DNA of 64,000 bases, from positions 1 through 64,000 of the forward strand of contig NZ_WPNZ01000036.1 in NCBI RefSeq assembly GCF_009755605.1, in the 5' to 3' direction. The notes under the pieces are model-generated. The model was not told the DNA's origin and did not search any database. It saw only the letters and a program-made list of their open reading frames with translations. This DNA is from Streptomyces typhae (lineage in GTDB: Bacteria; Actinomycetota; Actinomycetes; Streptomycetales; Streptomycetaceae). How positions within the stretch are numbered: the first letter of the stretch is position 1; each line of letters begins with the position of its first letter. Of this stretch, positions 43,102-51,751 are shown in pieces. The position numbers and the translations under genes are program-made.

Positions 43102-43292
43102 CGCGTGTCTCCCGTGCGCTCCCGGAGGGCTCGGGTGGCGGCGCCCTGGGCGTCCCTCCAGGCCCGGCGCAGGCGGGCCCCGGTCGGGCAGTAGTCCGTG
43201 CGCTGGCAGGGCGGGCAGTAGTTCAGGTGTCCTGTGTACGTCGCGTAGACCCGCGTCGCTGTCGCGTTCAGCTCCGCGGTGGTGGCGCTCAC
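43098..43292 (-). CDS. Small Cys-rich protein of an XRE-linked module
   Basis: A 64-residue protein starting VSATTAELNATATRVYATYT. It contains HLNYCPPCQRTDYCPTGARL, a Cys-x2-Cys-x5-Cys arrangement with a nearby His that could hold one zinc, followed by a helix of LRRAWRDAQGAATRAL type. The GTG start at 43292 overlaps the upstream stop by 4 nt, and its own stop overlaps the next start by 4 nt. This double coupling supports it as a real gene. Function unknown. Confidence 0.65.
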   Translation of the reverse strand: MSATTAELNATATRVYATYTGHLNYCPPCQRTDYCPTGARLRRAWRDAQGAATRALRERTGDTR

Positions 43293-43774
43293 GACTCGAC
43301 TGCCAGGGCCAGGAGGGCGGCGAGGTCTGCGGGGTCGCACAGGTCGTCGCGGTGCTGTGGGGGTACGGTCCAGGTGACGGGTGAGGCCTGGTGGTGGCTG
43401 CGGGGTACGGCGACGAATGTGCCGCTGGTGAGGCGGGCGCCGGGGCCGTCCCAGGTGGCGCCGGGTGCTACGAGGACGTAGTAGCAGTCGGTGCGGGTGT
43501 CGCGGACGACGGGCCCGTGCATGTGCGCACGCAGGGCGACGTCGACGGTCGCTGTGTCGCTGCTTCCGACGGCTGTGTGGACGCGTGGGGCAGGGATGCG
43601 GAGTGCGTCGAAGCGGATTCCGAGGGGGAGGATCGTGACGCCGTGACGCGCCCACTCGGGGCGCCGCAGGGCGGGGTGGGCTTGGGTGAGCCAGTCCCGG
43701 ATCGCGGCGTGGTCCGCGTCCTGCTCCCGTGCGCTGCTTTCCTCGCCGGTCCGGGGGCTCGTAGTGTCGGCCAT
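43289..43774 (-). CDS. Small protein of an XRE-linked module (paralogue B)
   Basis: A 161-residue protein, first gene of the operon divergent from the XRE-TPR regulator. It has a hydrophilic N terminus with AAIRDWLTQAHPALRRPEWA, then VTILPLGIRFDALRIPAPRV, HGPVVRDTRTDCYYVLVAPG and a C-terminal TWTVPPQHRDDLCDPADLAA. The RFDALRIP and YYVLVAPG segments match the 149-residue neighbour, so the two are diverged paralogues. No catalytic residues can be assigned. ATG 43774 is preceded by GATGGAG. Confidence 0.7.
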   Translation of the reverse strand: MADTTSPRTGEESSAREQDADHAAIRDWLTQAHPALRRPEWARHGVTILPLGIRFDALRIPAPRVHTAVGSSDTATVDVALRAHMHGPVVRDTRTDCYYVLVAPGATWDGPGARLTSGTFVAVPRSHHQASPVTWTVPPQHRDDLCDPADLAALLALAVES

Positions 43775-43887
43775 GTCGACTCCATCTCAGTCGGCCATGC
43801 CCCGGGGCTGTTCGCGCGGCCGCCGGGGCGCTTTGTTGCCGACTGTCCTGGGAGCACCCGTCAGCCTTCGTCCCCCGCGCGGGTATC

Positions 43888-43898
43888 CCCATGATGGG
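43888..43898. promoter_or_regulatory. Palindrome in the divergent promoter region
   Basis: CCCATGATGGG is a perfect 11-bp palindrome (arms CCCAT/ATGGG, central G) in the 180-bp gap between the three-gene operon and the XRE-TPR gene. It is a candidate operator for that regulator. Confidence 0.4.
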
Positions 43899-43954
43899 TA
43901 GAGCTTTCCTGGATACGCCGCCGCTGGCTGCGACCGCACGGAAGAGTGCAGCGC

Positions 43955-45259
43955 ATGACCGGATACACGCCGCCGACAGCCCTCCCGGCATGGCTCGTGG
44001 GTGACAGCGAGCTGCGCGCCGCAGCCGCCCGCCACGACTTCGGGACCGTGTTCCGTCTGGCCCGGAAGCGTGCAGGGATCAGCTACTCGCAGATCGCGGC
44101 CGAGTGCGATATCAAGCCCGACCGCGTCGGGACCCTGGCGCGAGGCCGGGGCGAGGTGGCAACCTTCGAAAAGATCGCTCAGATTTGCGATGCGCTGCGC
44201 ATCCCTGGGCGCCTGGTGGGTCTGGCCGAACGGCCGTGGGAGACGGGGCCGCACGCCTCGGTAGGGGCGGAGGTGGGCGAGGAGTTGCTTCGCCGTCACT
44301 TTCTCGGGGTCGCCGGGCTCGCCGCCACCATGCCGGCCTTCCTGGCCCGCCCGTCCGGCAGGATCGGTCCCGCCAAGGTCACCTGCCTGCGCGAGCGCAC
44401 CGCGCGACTGCGTCGCCTCGACGAAGTCCTCGGCGGCGGCGACACGTACAGGGTGTATACGGCCGAGTACCAGGCCACGAAGAAGCTGCTTCGTGATGCG
44501 ACCTACGACGAGGCCACCGGCCGCGCGCTGCTGTCCGTCCTCGCGGAACAGGCGCAGCAGGCCGGATGGGCGGCGTTCGACGGCGGACGTGAGGCGGACG
44601 CGACGAGCCTGTACGAGGCGAGCCGGGTGGCCGCGCTCGACGCGGGCGCCCCGGCACTGGTGGGCAACGCGCTCGCGTTCCTCGCGTACCAGCGGCTCGG
44701 CGGAGACCGGCGGGCAGGCGCCGAGATCGCGAGCCGGTCCACGGACACCATTGACGGCCGCACGCCCGCCAGCGTGCGCGCGCTGTTGCACGAGCGGCGG
44801 GCATGGGCGTGTGCTGTCGCCGACCTGGCGACCGAAGCAGAGCGGTCCCTGGTCGCAGCCCACGAAGCGCTGGCCGAGGCCGACGGGCAGCCGCAGCCGC
44901 AGCCGGACTGGGCGACGTGGGTGGACAGCACCGAACTGGACATCATGACGGGCCGGTGCTGGGCAGAGCTGCGCCGTCCGCTGCGGGCGGTGCCCGTGCT
45001 GGAGCAGGCCCTGGCCCGGTACGACGACAGCCACGCACGGGACAAGGCCTTGTACTCCTCGTGGCTCGCGCAGGCCTACCTCACAGCGGGCGAGGCAGAG
45101 CAGGCAGCAGTCGTGACCAGCCGTGCGCTGGCTCTGTCGGACGGAGTGGCGTCGGTGCGGCCAAGGCGTCGGCTGGAGCCGGTCCTGGCAGAGCTGTCAG
45201 CGGCCCGGTACCGGGCGTTGCCCGCGGTCGTCGAAGTGCTGGAGCAGGCCCGCTTCTAG
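43955..45259 (+). CDS. XRE-family HTH regulator with TPR-like C-terminal region
   Basis: A regulator of about 434 residues. The HTH lies near residues 25-75 (FGTVFRLARKRAGISYSQIA, then AECDIKPDRVGTLARGRGEV, FEKIAQICDALRIPGRLVGL). It is followed by a linker and a long helical region with TPR-like repeats (AARHD, YQRLGGDRRAGAEIASRSTD, LAQAYLTAGEAEQAAVVTSR, ALARYDDSHARDK). This is the architecture of Streptomyces signal-responsive XRE/TPR regulators. It is divergent from the three small genes and probably controls them. ATG 43955 is preferred over GTG 43946. The stop overlaps the convergent cutA stop. Confidence 0.85.
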   Translation: MTGYTPPTALPAWLVGDSELRAAAARHDFGTVFRLARKRAGISYSQIAAECDIKPDRVGTLARGRGEVATFEKIAQICDALRIPGRLVGLAERPWETGPHASVGAEVGEELLRRHFLGVAGLAATMPAFLARPSGRIGPAKVTCLRERTARLRRLDEVLGGGDTYRVYTAEYQATKKLLRDATYDEATGRALLSVLAEQAQQAGWAAFDGGREADATSLYEASRVAALDAGAPALVGNALAFLAYQRLGGDRRAGAEIASRSTDTIDGRTPASVRALLHERRAWACAVADLATEAERSLVAAHEALAEADGQPQPQPDWATWVDSTELDIMTGRCWAELRRPLRAVPVLEQALARYDDSHARDKALYSSWLAQAYLTAGEAEQAAVVTSRALALSDGVASVRPRRRLEPVLAELSAARYRALPAVVEVLEQARF

Positions 45260-45579
45260 TCGGCGGCGGTGCACGAACGGATCCACTCCAGGCAGGCGTC
45301 CGGGGCGGCCACGATCGGCAGCGCGCAGACCTCCGGGTTCTGCCACGGGTGGTTGTCCACCAGGTGCTTCTCGAGCTGCGGGTACCGGTCGGTGGTGGTC
45401 TTGAGGAGCAGCTGCCATTCCTCGCCGGTGCCGAACTCTCCGTTGTGCCAGAACACGGAGGTGACGGGGCCGATGATCTGGGCACCTGCGGCGAGCCGGT
45501 CGCGCACGGCGGTGCGCGCCAACTCGACGGCCTGGTCACGGTTCTCGGTGGCGGTGGATACCTGCACGCAGTCAGCCAT
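45256..45579 (-). CDS. cutA: CutA-like divalent-cation tolerance protein
   Basis: A 107-residue CutA1 homologue, normally a trimer with a PII-like fold. It reads VQVSTATENRDQAVELARTA, QIIGPVTSVFWHNGEFGTGE, EWQLLLKTTTDRYPQLEKHL and HPWQNPEVCALPIVAAPDAC, all family-typical. The proposed role in copper tolerance is not well proven. ATG 45579 is chosen over ATG 45606 because it gives the standard N terminus. Its stop and the stop of the XRE gene share the four bases CTAG, so the two genes converge without a spacer. Confidence 0.9.
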   Translation of the reverse strand: MADCVQVSTATENRDQAVELARTAVRDRLAAGAQIIGPVTSVFWHNGEFGTGEEWQLLLKTTTDRYPQLEKHLVDNHPWQNPEVCALPIVAAPDACLEWIRSCTAAD

Positions 45580-45614
45580 GCGGCGAGGGTATCGGCGTTC
45601 GGACATGGCGAAAG

Positions 45615-45648
45615 CGGCCCCGCTCTCCCGGAGGAGGGCGGGGCCGCG
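45615..45648 (-). terminator. Terminator hairpin upstream of cutA
   Basis: GCGGCCCCGC and GCGGGGCCGC close a hairpin whose loop holds CTCCCGGAGGAG. It lies 5 bp past the stop of the 32-residue gene and before cutA on the same strand. Confidence 0.65.
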
Positions 45649-45652
45649 GTGG

Positions 45653-45751
45653 TCAGACGCCGGTCCGGGCGGCGTGGGCGACGAACCAGCCGCCGCTGCC
45701 CAGGACGGATCCGCCGGCTGCGATGAGTGCCGCCCATTCCCCGATGTTCAT
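45653..45751 (-). CDS. 32-residue hydrophobic peptide
   Basis: This small gene encodes a peptide starting MNIGEWAALIAAGGSILGSG and ending in FVAHAARTGV. It looks like a single short membrane helix with Gly-rich packing faces. Its ATG overlaps the TGA of the upstream 105-codon frame by 4 nt (ATGA), and a terminator follows directly. Both facts favour a real two-gene unit. Function unknown; toxin-like or holin-like small peptides look similar, but nothing more supports that. Confidence 0.45.
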   Translation of the reverse strand: MNIGEWAALIAAGGSVLGSGGWFVAHAARTGV

Positions 45752-46065
45752 GCGGACCTGCCTCTCCGGGGCAGTCTCGGCGCGCGGGGGACCGAGTGCT
45801 CGGGGACGCCGGCCGCCCACACGAGTACCCCGACGTGCGAGGTGGAGTACCAGATGGCGACGAAGCCGCCACGGGAGTAGCCGCCGGTGATCACGGCGAC
45901 CGCTGCATGGCGACGGTGTTGATCGTGCCGTCGGTGGTGAAGGTCGCCCGGGTCCACTTCGGTGGGCTCGGGCGCTGCCGCGTTCTCCGGCTCGTGCGTG
46001 AGCGACGCGTGAGCGGACGGGGCCTGCCAGGCGCTATGGCCGCTCACTTTCCGGAACGGCTTCAT
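45748..46065 (-). CDS. Hypothetical protein upstream of the 32-residue peptide
   Basis: A 105-residue frame with good third-position GC. The N-terminal half is His/Pro/Glu-rich (EPENAAAPEPTE, HHRRHDQHRRHAA) and the second half has a hydrophobic segment (AVITGGYSRGGFVAIWYSTS and HVGVLVWAAGVP). The tail is basic (PRLPRRGRSA). I do not recognise it. Translational coupling to the next small gene and codon bias support it; the ribosome site is poor (GGAG directly before ATG), so the start may lie elsewhere. Confidence 0.4.
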   Translation of the reverse strand: MKPFRKVSGHSAWQAPSAHASLTHEPENAAAPEPTEVDPGDLHHRRHDQHRRHAAVAVITGGYSRGGFVAIWYSTSHVGVLVWAAGVPEHSVPRAPRLPRRGRSA

Positions 46066-46211
46066 CTCCGCGAGTCGCGAGTCGGGAGGGGTCTGCGGCG
46101 GCGTTCGAGGCCGTCCACGGCGCCATGTTTCTTGCCGATGGCAGCAAGGTACCCGCGCACCGGGTGGTCATCAGATCCAAGCCGTCCACCTCTAGGCTTT
46201 GAGGTGCAGCA

Positions 46212-46403
46212 ATGGGAAATTCTCCGGAAGCCACCGAGCAGCCCCGCGGGAGCGACACCCAGAAACTGCTGCGGAACGCCCGCGAGGCCATCGAACGCAG
46301 CCGCCGTCTAATGAGCCAGAGCCGACGACGCATCGGTACCAGCCAGCACCACGTGCGCGTAAGCCGCCGACGGCTGCATACCCACTCGCCCCGCACCGGG
46401 TAG
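46212..46403 (+). CDS. Small basic helical hypothetical protein
   Basis: A 63-residue Arg-rich protein (LLRNAREAIERSRRLMSQSR, then RRIGTSQHHVRVSRRRLH) likely to form one long helix. GAGGTG lies 7 nt before the ATG. No family is recognised. It is isolated between degenerate genes in the accessory segment. Confidence 0.45.
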   Translation: MGNSPEATEQPRGSDTQKLLRNAREAIERSRRLMSQSRRRIGTSQHHVRVSRRRLHTHSPRTG

Positions 46404-46880
46404 CCGGGCGACGTCGCGATGCTCGGCGGGACGGGAGGCTTGAGCCGGGGACCTGCCCGCCCGCACTCCTTCACCGTCGGCCTCGCCCGAGACCTCGATG
46501 CCGTCGATCGCGAAGTCGTCGGTCCGGTGGAACCACAGGTCCGGGAGGAGCGCGTCAGCCACGGCCGTTTCAAGCGTCGCCGACAGCCATGAGTGACTCC
46601 CACGGAAGATGACCGAGATTGCTCATGTCAGGGGACACGCAGCATGCCCCGACGTGGCTACGCTGGGCCGCGTCCCGTGAGTCGTCCCCGCCCTTGGAGT
46701 CGGCCACAGCGACGGCTCGGACGGGCAAACGCGAATCGAGGCCCCCGGAGCTATCCGTCATCGGGCACACCATGGCTCCCTGCAGCCAGCCCCACTTCGG
46801 CGCGCCTCTCAGCGCGTTTGTTCACGGGCCCTGATCCCGCTCGTCCACATCTGCCCGGGAGGCGTCGGAACGGACTTTCC
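46404..46880. other. Accessory gap with degenerate coding traces
   Basis: About 480 bp without a gene I can support. The minus strand carries a short frame (46308-46562) that begins VADALLPDLWFHRTDDFAID. This resembles the start of a transposase-like or other larger protein, but I cannot assign it. Confidence 0.4.
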
Positions 46881-47619
46881 GTGTCTGTCACGCCTCGTGA
46901 CGTCCTTGCCGCCCAGAGCGTGCTCGATCTGGCCTCGCGCACGGACGGTTTCGACATCCTGGAACTGCTGCACGATCTGACGACGCACACGGTCAGCCTG
47001 CTGGGCGTGCGCTCGGCAGGGGTCACCATCCTCGACGAGGCCGGAGAGGTGGACTACCTCACCGCCTCCGACGAAACCTGCAGCCGCCCGGAAGAAGACC
47101 AGATCGAACTCGGCGAGGGCCCCTGCCTGGACAGCACCCGCACCTGGCAACGCAATGGCCCCCGTTCTGTTGAACGCCGCCCACCCCAGCCGCAGGCTCT
47201 GGCCCCTTCTCACCCGCCGCGCGCTGAGCGCGGGCATCACCAGCGTCGCCGCCGTGCCCCTGCGTACCCCGCGGCATCTGCTCGGCGCCCTCAACCTGAT
47301 GAGTGCTGGAGGACGCGTTCCGACGCGCGAGAGCTTGCGCTTGGCCCAGGCGCTGGCCGATGCTGCCGGGGTCTGCCTGCACCACCGTCGGGCGCTGCTG
47401 ACCAAGGACGAGATCATCGGCCAACTGGAGTCAGCCCTGGGATCCCGCATCGTGATCGAACAGGCCAAGGGCGCACTCGCCTCCCGACTCGGAGTCGACG
47501 TGGACGAGGCATTCGCCCGGCTGCGCAACCACGCCCGCTCCCGGCAGCAGAAACTCACCGAACCGGCCGCGGAGGTGGCACGAGGGGTCACCCCGGCCGA
47601 CCTCATCACGGCACGCTGA
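46881..47619 (+). pseudogene. Frameshifted GAF-ANTAR antitermination regulator
   Basis: The first frame (from GTG 46881) encodes a GAF domain: AAQSVLDLASRTDGFDILEL, VRSAGVTILDEAGEVDYLTA and IELGEGPCLDSTRTWQ. Near 47145-47156 the sequence passes into the +1 frame. There it continues with the rest of the GAF domain (ALSAGITSVAAVPLRTPRHL, LGALNLMSAGG) and an ANTAR RNA-binding domain (VIEQAKGALASRLGVDVDEA, FARLRNHARSRQQKL). Joined, the two parts make a normal ANTAR protein of about 245 residues. The break is either a real disabling mutation or a sequencing error. Confidence 0.8.
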
Positions 47620-47647
47620 CATGCGCCGCGACGCAGGGGACGACGCT

Positions 47648-47966
47648 TCGGGCGGCGCCCACCACCTCACGACGGCCCGGATGCCTTCCCGTCCCGCCTC
47701 CACCACGCCGTGCGCAAAGGGCACACTCCGGACGCCGCTCTGGCTCCCGGCGCCGCCCGCCTGCTCGGCCTGGACGCCCTCACCCTGAACGTGCGTGTCA
47801 GTGACGCGCACCTCGAACTGCTGTGGTGCGACCCGGCGAAGGGGCCCATGGTGGACATGAGCGAGCGGCGGCAGCAGTTCGGTGTGTACCTGGCCGGCCT
47901 GCGCCGGGCCCGGGGGGAAGCGGGCAGCTGCTGCGCGACTGAGCCCGGCCGGGGAACCGATTCGCT
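47648..47966 (+). pseudogene. Truncated GAF-domain regulator remnant
   Basis: From 47710 the frame reads KGHTPDAALAPGAARLLGLD, LTLNVRVSDAHLELLWCDPA and KGPMVDMSERRQQFGVYLAG. This matches the start of GAF-ANTAR proteins, where the sequence should continue to an LGEGP motif. Here it degrades into unrelated sequence and runs into the tRNA-Met region; the N terminus is also in another frame. It is the second broken copy of this kind within 1 kb. Confidence 0.5.
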
Positions 47967-48003
47967 ATTCGCGTCCGGCATGCCGTACTGTTGGGTTCAC
48001 CGA

Positions 48004-48077
48004 CGCGGGGTGGAGCAGCTCGGTAGCTCGCTGGGCTCATAACCCAGAGGTCGCAGGTTCAAATCCTGTCCCCGCTA
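48004..48077 (+). tRNA. Initiator tRNA-Met (CAT)
   Basis: CGCGGGG pairs with CCCCGC, leaving the first base unpaired (C opposite T), an initiator hallmark. The anticodon stem has the three G-C pairs GGG/CCC around the loop CTCATAA (anticodon CAT). The D-arm is TGGAGCAGCTCGGTAGCTC and the T-arm is GCAGGTTCAAATCCTGT. The discriminator is A. Confidence 0.95.
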
Positions 48078-48085
48078 CTGAAAAC

Positions 48086-48121
48086 GAAGGCCCGGAATCG
48101 TTCATTCGATTCCGGGCCTTC
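48086..48121 (+). terminator. Terminator after initiator tRNA-Met
   Basis: GAAGGCCCGGAATCG and CGATTCCGGGCCTTC form a perfect 15-bp stem with loop TTCATT, nine bases past the tRNA. Confidence 0.85.
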
Positions 48122-48261
48122 GGCATGTGCGATCCTGTCGCTTCTCCCGTCACCCCGCCTGTCGCTCCAGCGGCTTTCAGCTGATCGTGCCGACGTTTCG
48201 CGCCGTTGTCGGCGGCGGGCTTTGCCCTCGGTCGTGTGCCATGCGTAGCGTTGTGGTCACT

Positions 48262-48633
48262 ATGAGTCGGGTGCGGTACGTGCTGTCAGTGGTGCTGCTG
48301 ACCATCTGTGCACTGTTCGCCGGTGTGTGCCACGGGCCGCACGGGCTCGCCGCCACGAGCCCCGTCGCCGCCGCCGCACCCGCGCACCACGTCTGCCCGG
48401 GGCCCGCGCACGGCGAGCACGCCGGTTCCGCGCACGCCGCCGCGCTCGCCGCGCAGCCCGCGGACCGGGAGCGCCCCGAAGGCGCGGGCGCCACCTCCCC
48501 GGCGGCGCGCGGCTCCGACGACCTCGCGGCTGCCGCCTCCGGCCCGGGAGCCGGCGCCGCGTCCCGGGACGGGCCCCCGTGCCCCGCTTCGGGCCAACAG
48601 CTCCTCGTCGCCATCGGAGTGGATCGGAACTGA
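48262..48633 (+). CDS. Small exported His/Cys-containing protein
   Basis: A protein of about 123 residues with an N-terminal signal or anchor (SRVRYVLSVVLLTICALFAG). Then follow VCHGPHGLA, APAHHVCPGPAHGEHAGSAH and PPCPASGQQLLVAIGVDRN. The exported part is Ala/His/Gly-rich with three cysteines, which would suit metal binding; that is inference. ATG 48262 is preferred over ATG 48241 because it places the basic residues just before the hydrophobic core. No ribosome site is seen, so the message may be leaderless. The cysteine-synthase homologue begins 78 bp later. Confidence 0.65.
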   Translation: MSRVRYVLSVVLLTICALFAGVCHGPHGLAATSPVAAAAPAHHVCPGPAHGEHAGSAHAAALAAQPADRERPEGAGATSPAARGSDDLAAAASGPGAGAASRDGPPCPASGQQLLVAIGVDRN

Positions 48634-48711
48634 GGGGGCCTCGGAGCCCCCAGGGGGCTCCCCTCGCCACCCCCCCATCCACGTACCGAAGCACCGAAGG
48701 ACACAACCCCC

Positions 48712-49895
48712 ATGATCGGAAAGCTTCAGCCTGCGGCGGCGGCCGTGGGCAACACACCCGTGCTCTGGATCGACGAGCCCACCCCCGACGGCGGCCGCGG
48801 CTACTGGGCCAAGCTCGAAGGCTTCAACTTCGGCGGCATCAAGGACCGCGTCGCCCTCCACCTCGTAGAGCGTGCCCGCGCCCGGGGCGAGCTGCGGCCC
48901 GGCGCACCCGTCGTCGAGTCGACGTCCGGCACCCTCGGGCTCGGCCTCGCCCTCGCCGGGGTGCACTACGGCCACCCCGTGCACATCGTCACCGACCCCG
49001 GGCTCGAACCCCTCGTGGAGCGGATGCTGACCGCCCACGGAGCCCGCGTCCACCGCGTACGCGAACCCGGCGCCGTCGGCGGCTGGCAGCAGGCCCGGGT
49101 CGACCGGGTGGCCGCTCTGCTGAAGAGGCCCGAGTTCGCCGGCGCCTGGTGCCCGAACCAGTACCACAATCCCGACAATCCGGATGCGTACGGTGCGCTT
49201 GCCGGGGAGCTCGTACGGCAGATCGGGCAGTTCGACGTACTCGTGTGCGCCGTCGGCACCGGCGGGCACTCCGCCGGGATCGCGCGGACGCTGCGCGCCG
49301 GCGCCCTGCCCGGACTCGAACTGGTCGGCGTCGACAGCGTCGCCTCGACCATCTTCGGGCTGCCCGCGGGGCCCCGGCTGATGCGCGGGCTCGGCTCGTC
49401 GATCCATCCGCGCAACGTCGACCACGCCGCCTTCGACGAGGTCCACTGGGTGGGCCCGGCCGAGGCGGTGCGCAGCGCCCGGCGGCTCGCGGCGCGGCAG
49501 TTCGCCACGGGCGGGTGGAGCGTCGGCGCCGTCGCGCTCGTCGCGGGCTGGCTGGCCCGCACCCGGCCGCGCGGCACGCGGATCGCCGCGGTCTTCCCCG
49601 ACGGTCCGCAGCGGTACTTCGACACCGTCTTCAATGATGAGTACTGCCACGAGCGAGGGTTGCTCGGCGGCTCCGGTTCCGGTTCTGGGTCTGGTGCCGG
49701 TTTTGGTTCTGGTTCCGTTGTCGTGCCGGACGAGCCGCAGGAGGTCTCCGGGCCCGGTGACGGGATCGTCGAGTGGAGCCGGTGGCGGGCCGAGCGGCGC
49801 GGGCGGTCCGCCGCGGCGGCCGGGCAGGCGGCTGCGGTGGCCGGGCAGGCGGCTGCCGCTGGGCAGGGCGGAGTTCCCGCCGGGGCAGGTGCCCA

Positions 49896-49899
<4 letters not shown>
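48712..49899 (+). CDS. PLP-dependent cysteine-synthase family protein
   Basis: A 395-residue fold-type II PLP enzyme. The Schiff-base Lys is in FNFGGIKDRVALHLVE (Lys44), the substrate loop is ESTSGTLGLGLALAG, and the phosphate-binding loop is CAVGTGGHSAGIARTL. True O-acetylserine sulfhydrylases have PSxSxKDR and T-S-G-N-T; here GGIKDR and STSGT differ, so another beta-replacement substrate is likely. After residue 315 a Gly/Ser and Ala/Gly/Gln low-complexity tail of about 80 residues is added. The stop overlaps the MFS gene by 4 nt. It may synthesise an amino acid that the MFS protein exports. Confidence 0.88.
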
Positions 49900-51209
<1,310 letters not shown>

Positions 51210-51751
51210 CGTGTACGCGCCCGGGGCGCGCGCAGGACCCGTCCGCGCGGTCCGCGCCCCCGGGCGCCAATCACCGCTAACCCACTCGGCCCACATCAGG
51301 TCGCCTCCCGGCGCCGCTGCGGGAAGCCTGGGTGGGCCGAGGCGGCACGGGTTGCGGTGAGAGCGGAGCGGTGGTGGTTGCTGTGCGTGGTGGGGGGCCG
51401 AGTGGTGCGCGCGGCGATGGGGGCGGGTGTGACGACCGTGGTCGGTCCGGTGGCCGGGATGTGTCTGGTGGGCGGGATGTGTCTGGTGGCCGGGATGTGT
51501 CTGGTGGGCGGGATCGGTCCGGTGACCGGGATGTGTCTGGTGGGCGGGATCGCTCTGCCGGGCAGGATCAGTCCGGCGGGCGGGACCGATCCGGCGGGCG
51601 GGACTCGTCCGACGAGCGGGACTCGTCCGCCGCGCGGGGCCCGGACGGTGGCCGCCAGGGCCCATGCGGTGGCCGGGGCCCGGACGGCGGCCGGGGAGTG
51701 CGTGCGCGGGGGAGTTCGGGGGCCGGGCGTGGGCCCGGTGGGGTGCGGAAC
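51210..51751. other. Gap between the MFS and SpoIIE-type phosphatase genes
   Basis: About 540 bp without a supported gene. Most of 51450-51647 is an 18-bp minisatellite. The frame of the next gene stays open through it, but the product would be a Gly/Arg/Asp/Ser repeat unlike the family. Confidence 0.6.
51450..51647 (+). repeat. 18-bp minisatellite upstream of the phosphatase gene
   Basis: About eleven units of the type GTGGGCGGGATGTGTCTG run in tandem; units 1-5 are close and later ones diverge (GCGGGCGGGACTCGTCCG). The unit encodes GGRDVS-like repeats in the frame of the next gene, but probably lies before its real start. Confidence 0.85.

Noticed and set aside
46308..46562. Minus-strand frame with VADALLPDLWFHRTDDFAID as an ISL3-type transposase start
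   Set aside because: The resemblance is short, no zinc or DDE motif follows, and no terminal inverted repeats were seen.
46570..46773. 67-codon minus frame (LPVRAVAVADSKGGDDSRDA)
   Set aside because: No ribosome site, family or neighbour supports it; it overlaps a region of decay.
51332..51751. N-terminal extension of the phosphatase through the 18-bp minisatellite
   Set aside because: The product would be a GGRDVS repeat before the first membrane helix, unlike the family, and a ribosome site lies near GTG 51752.
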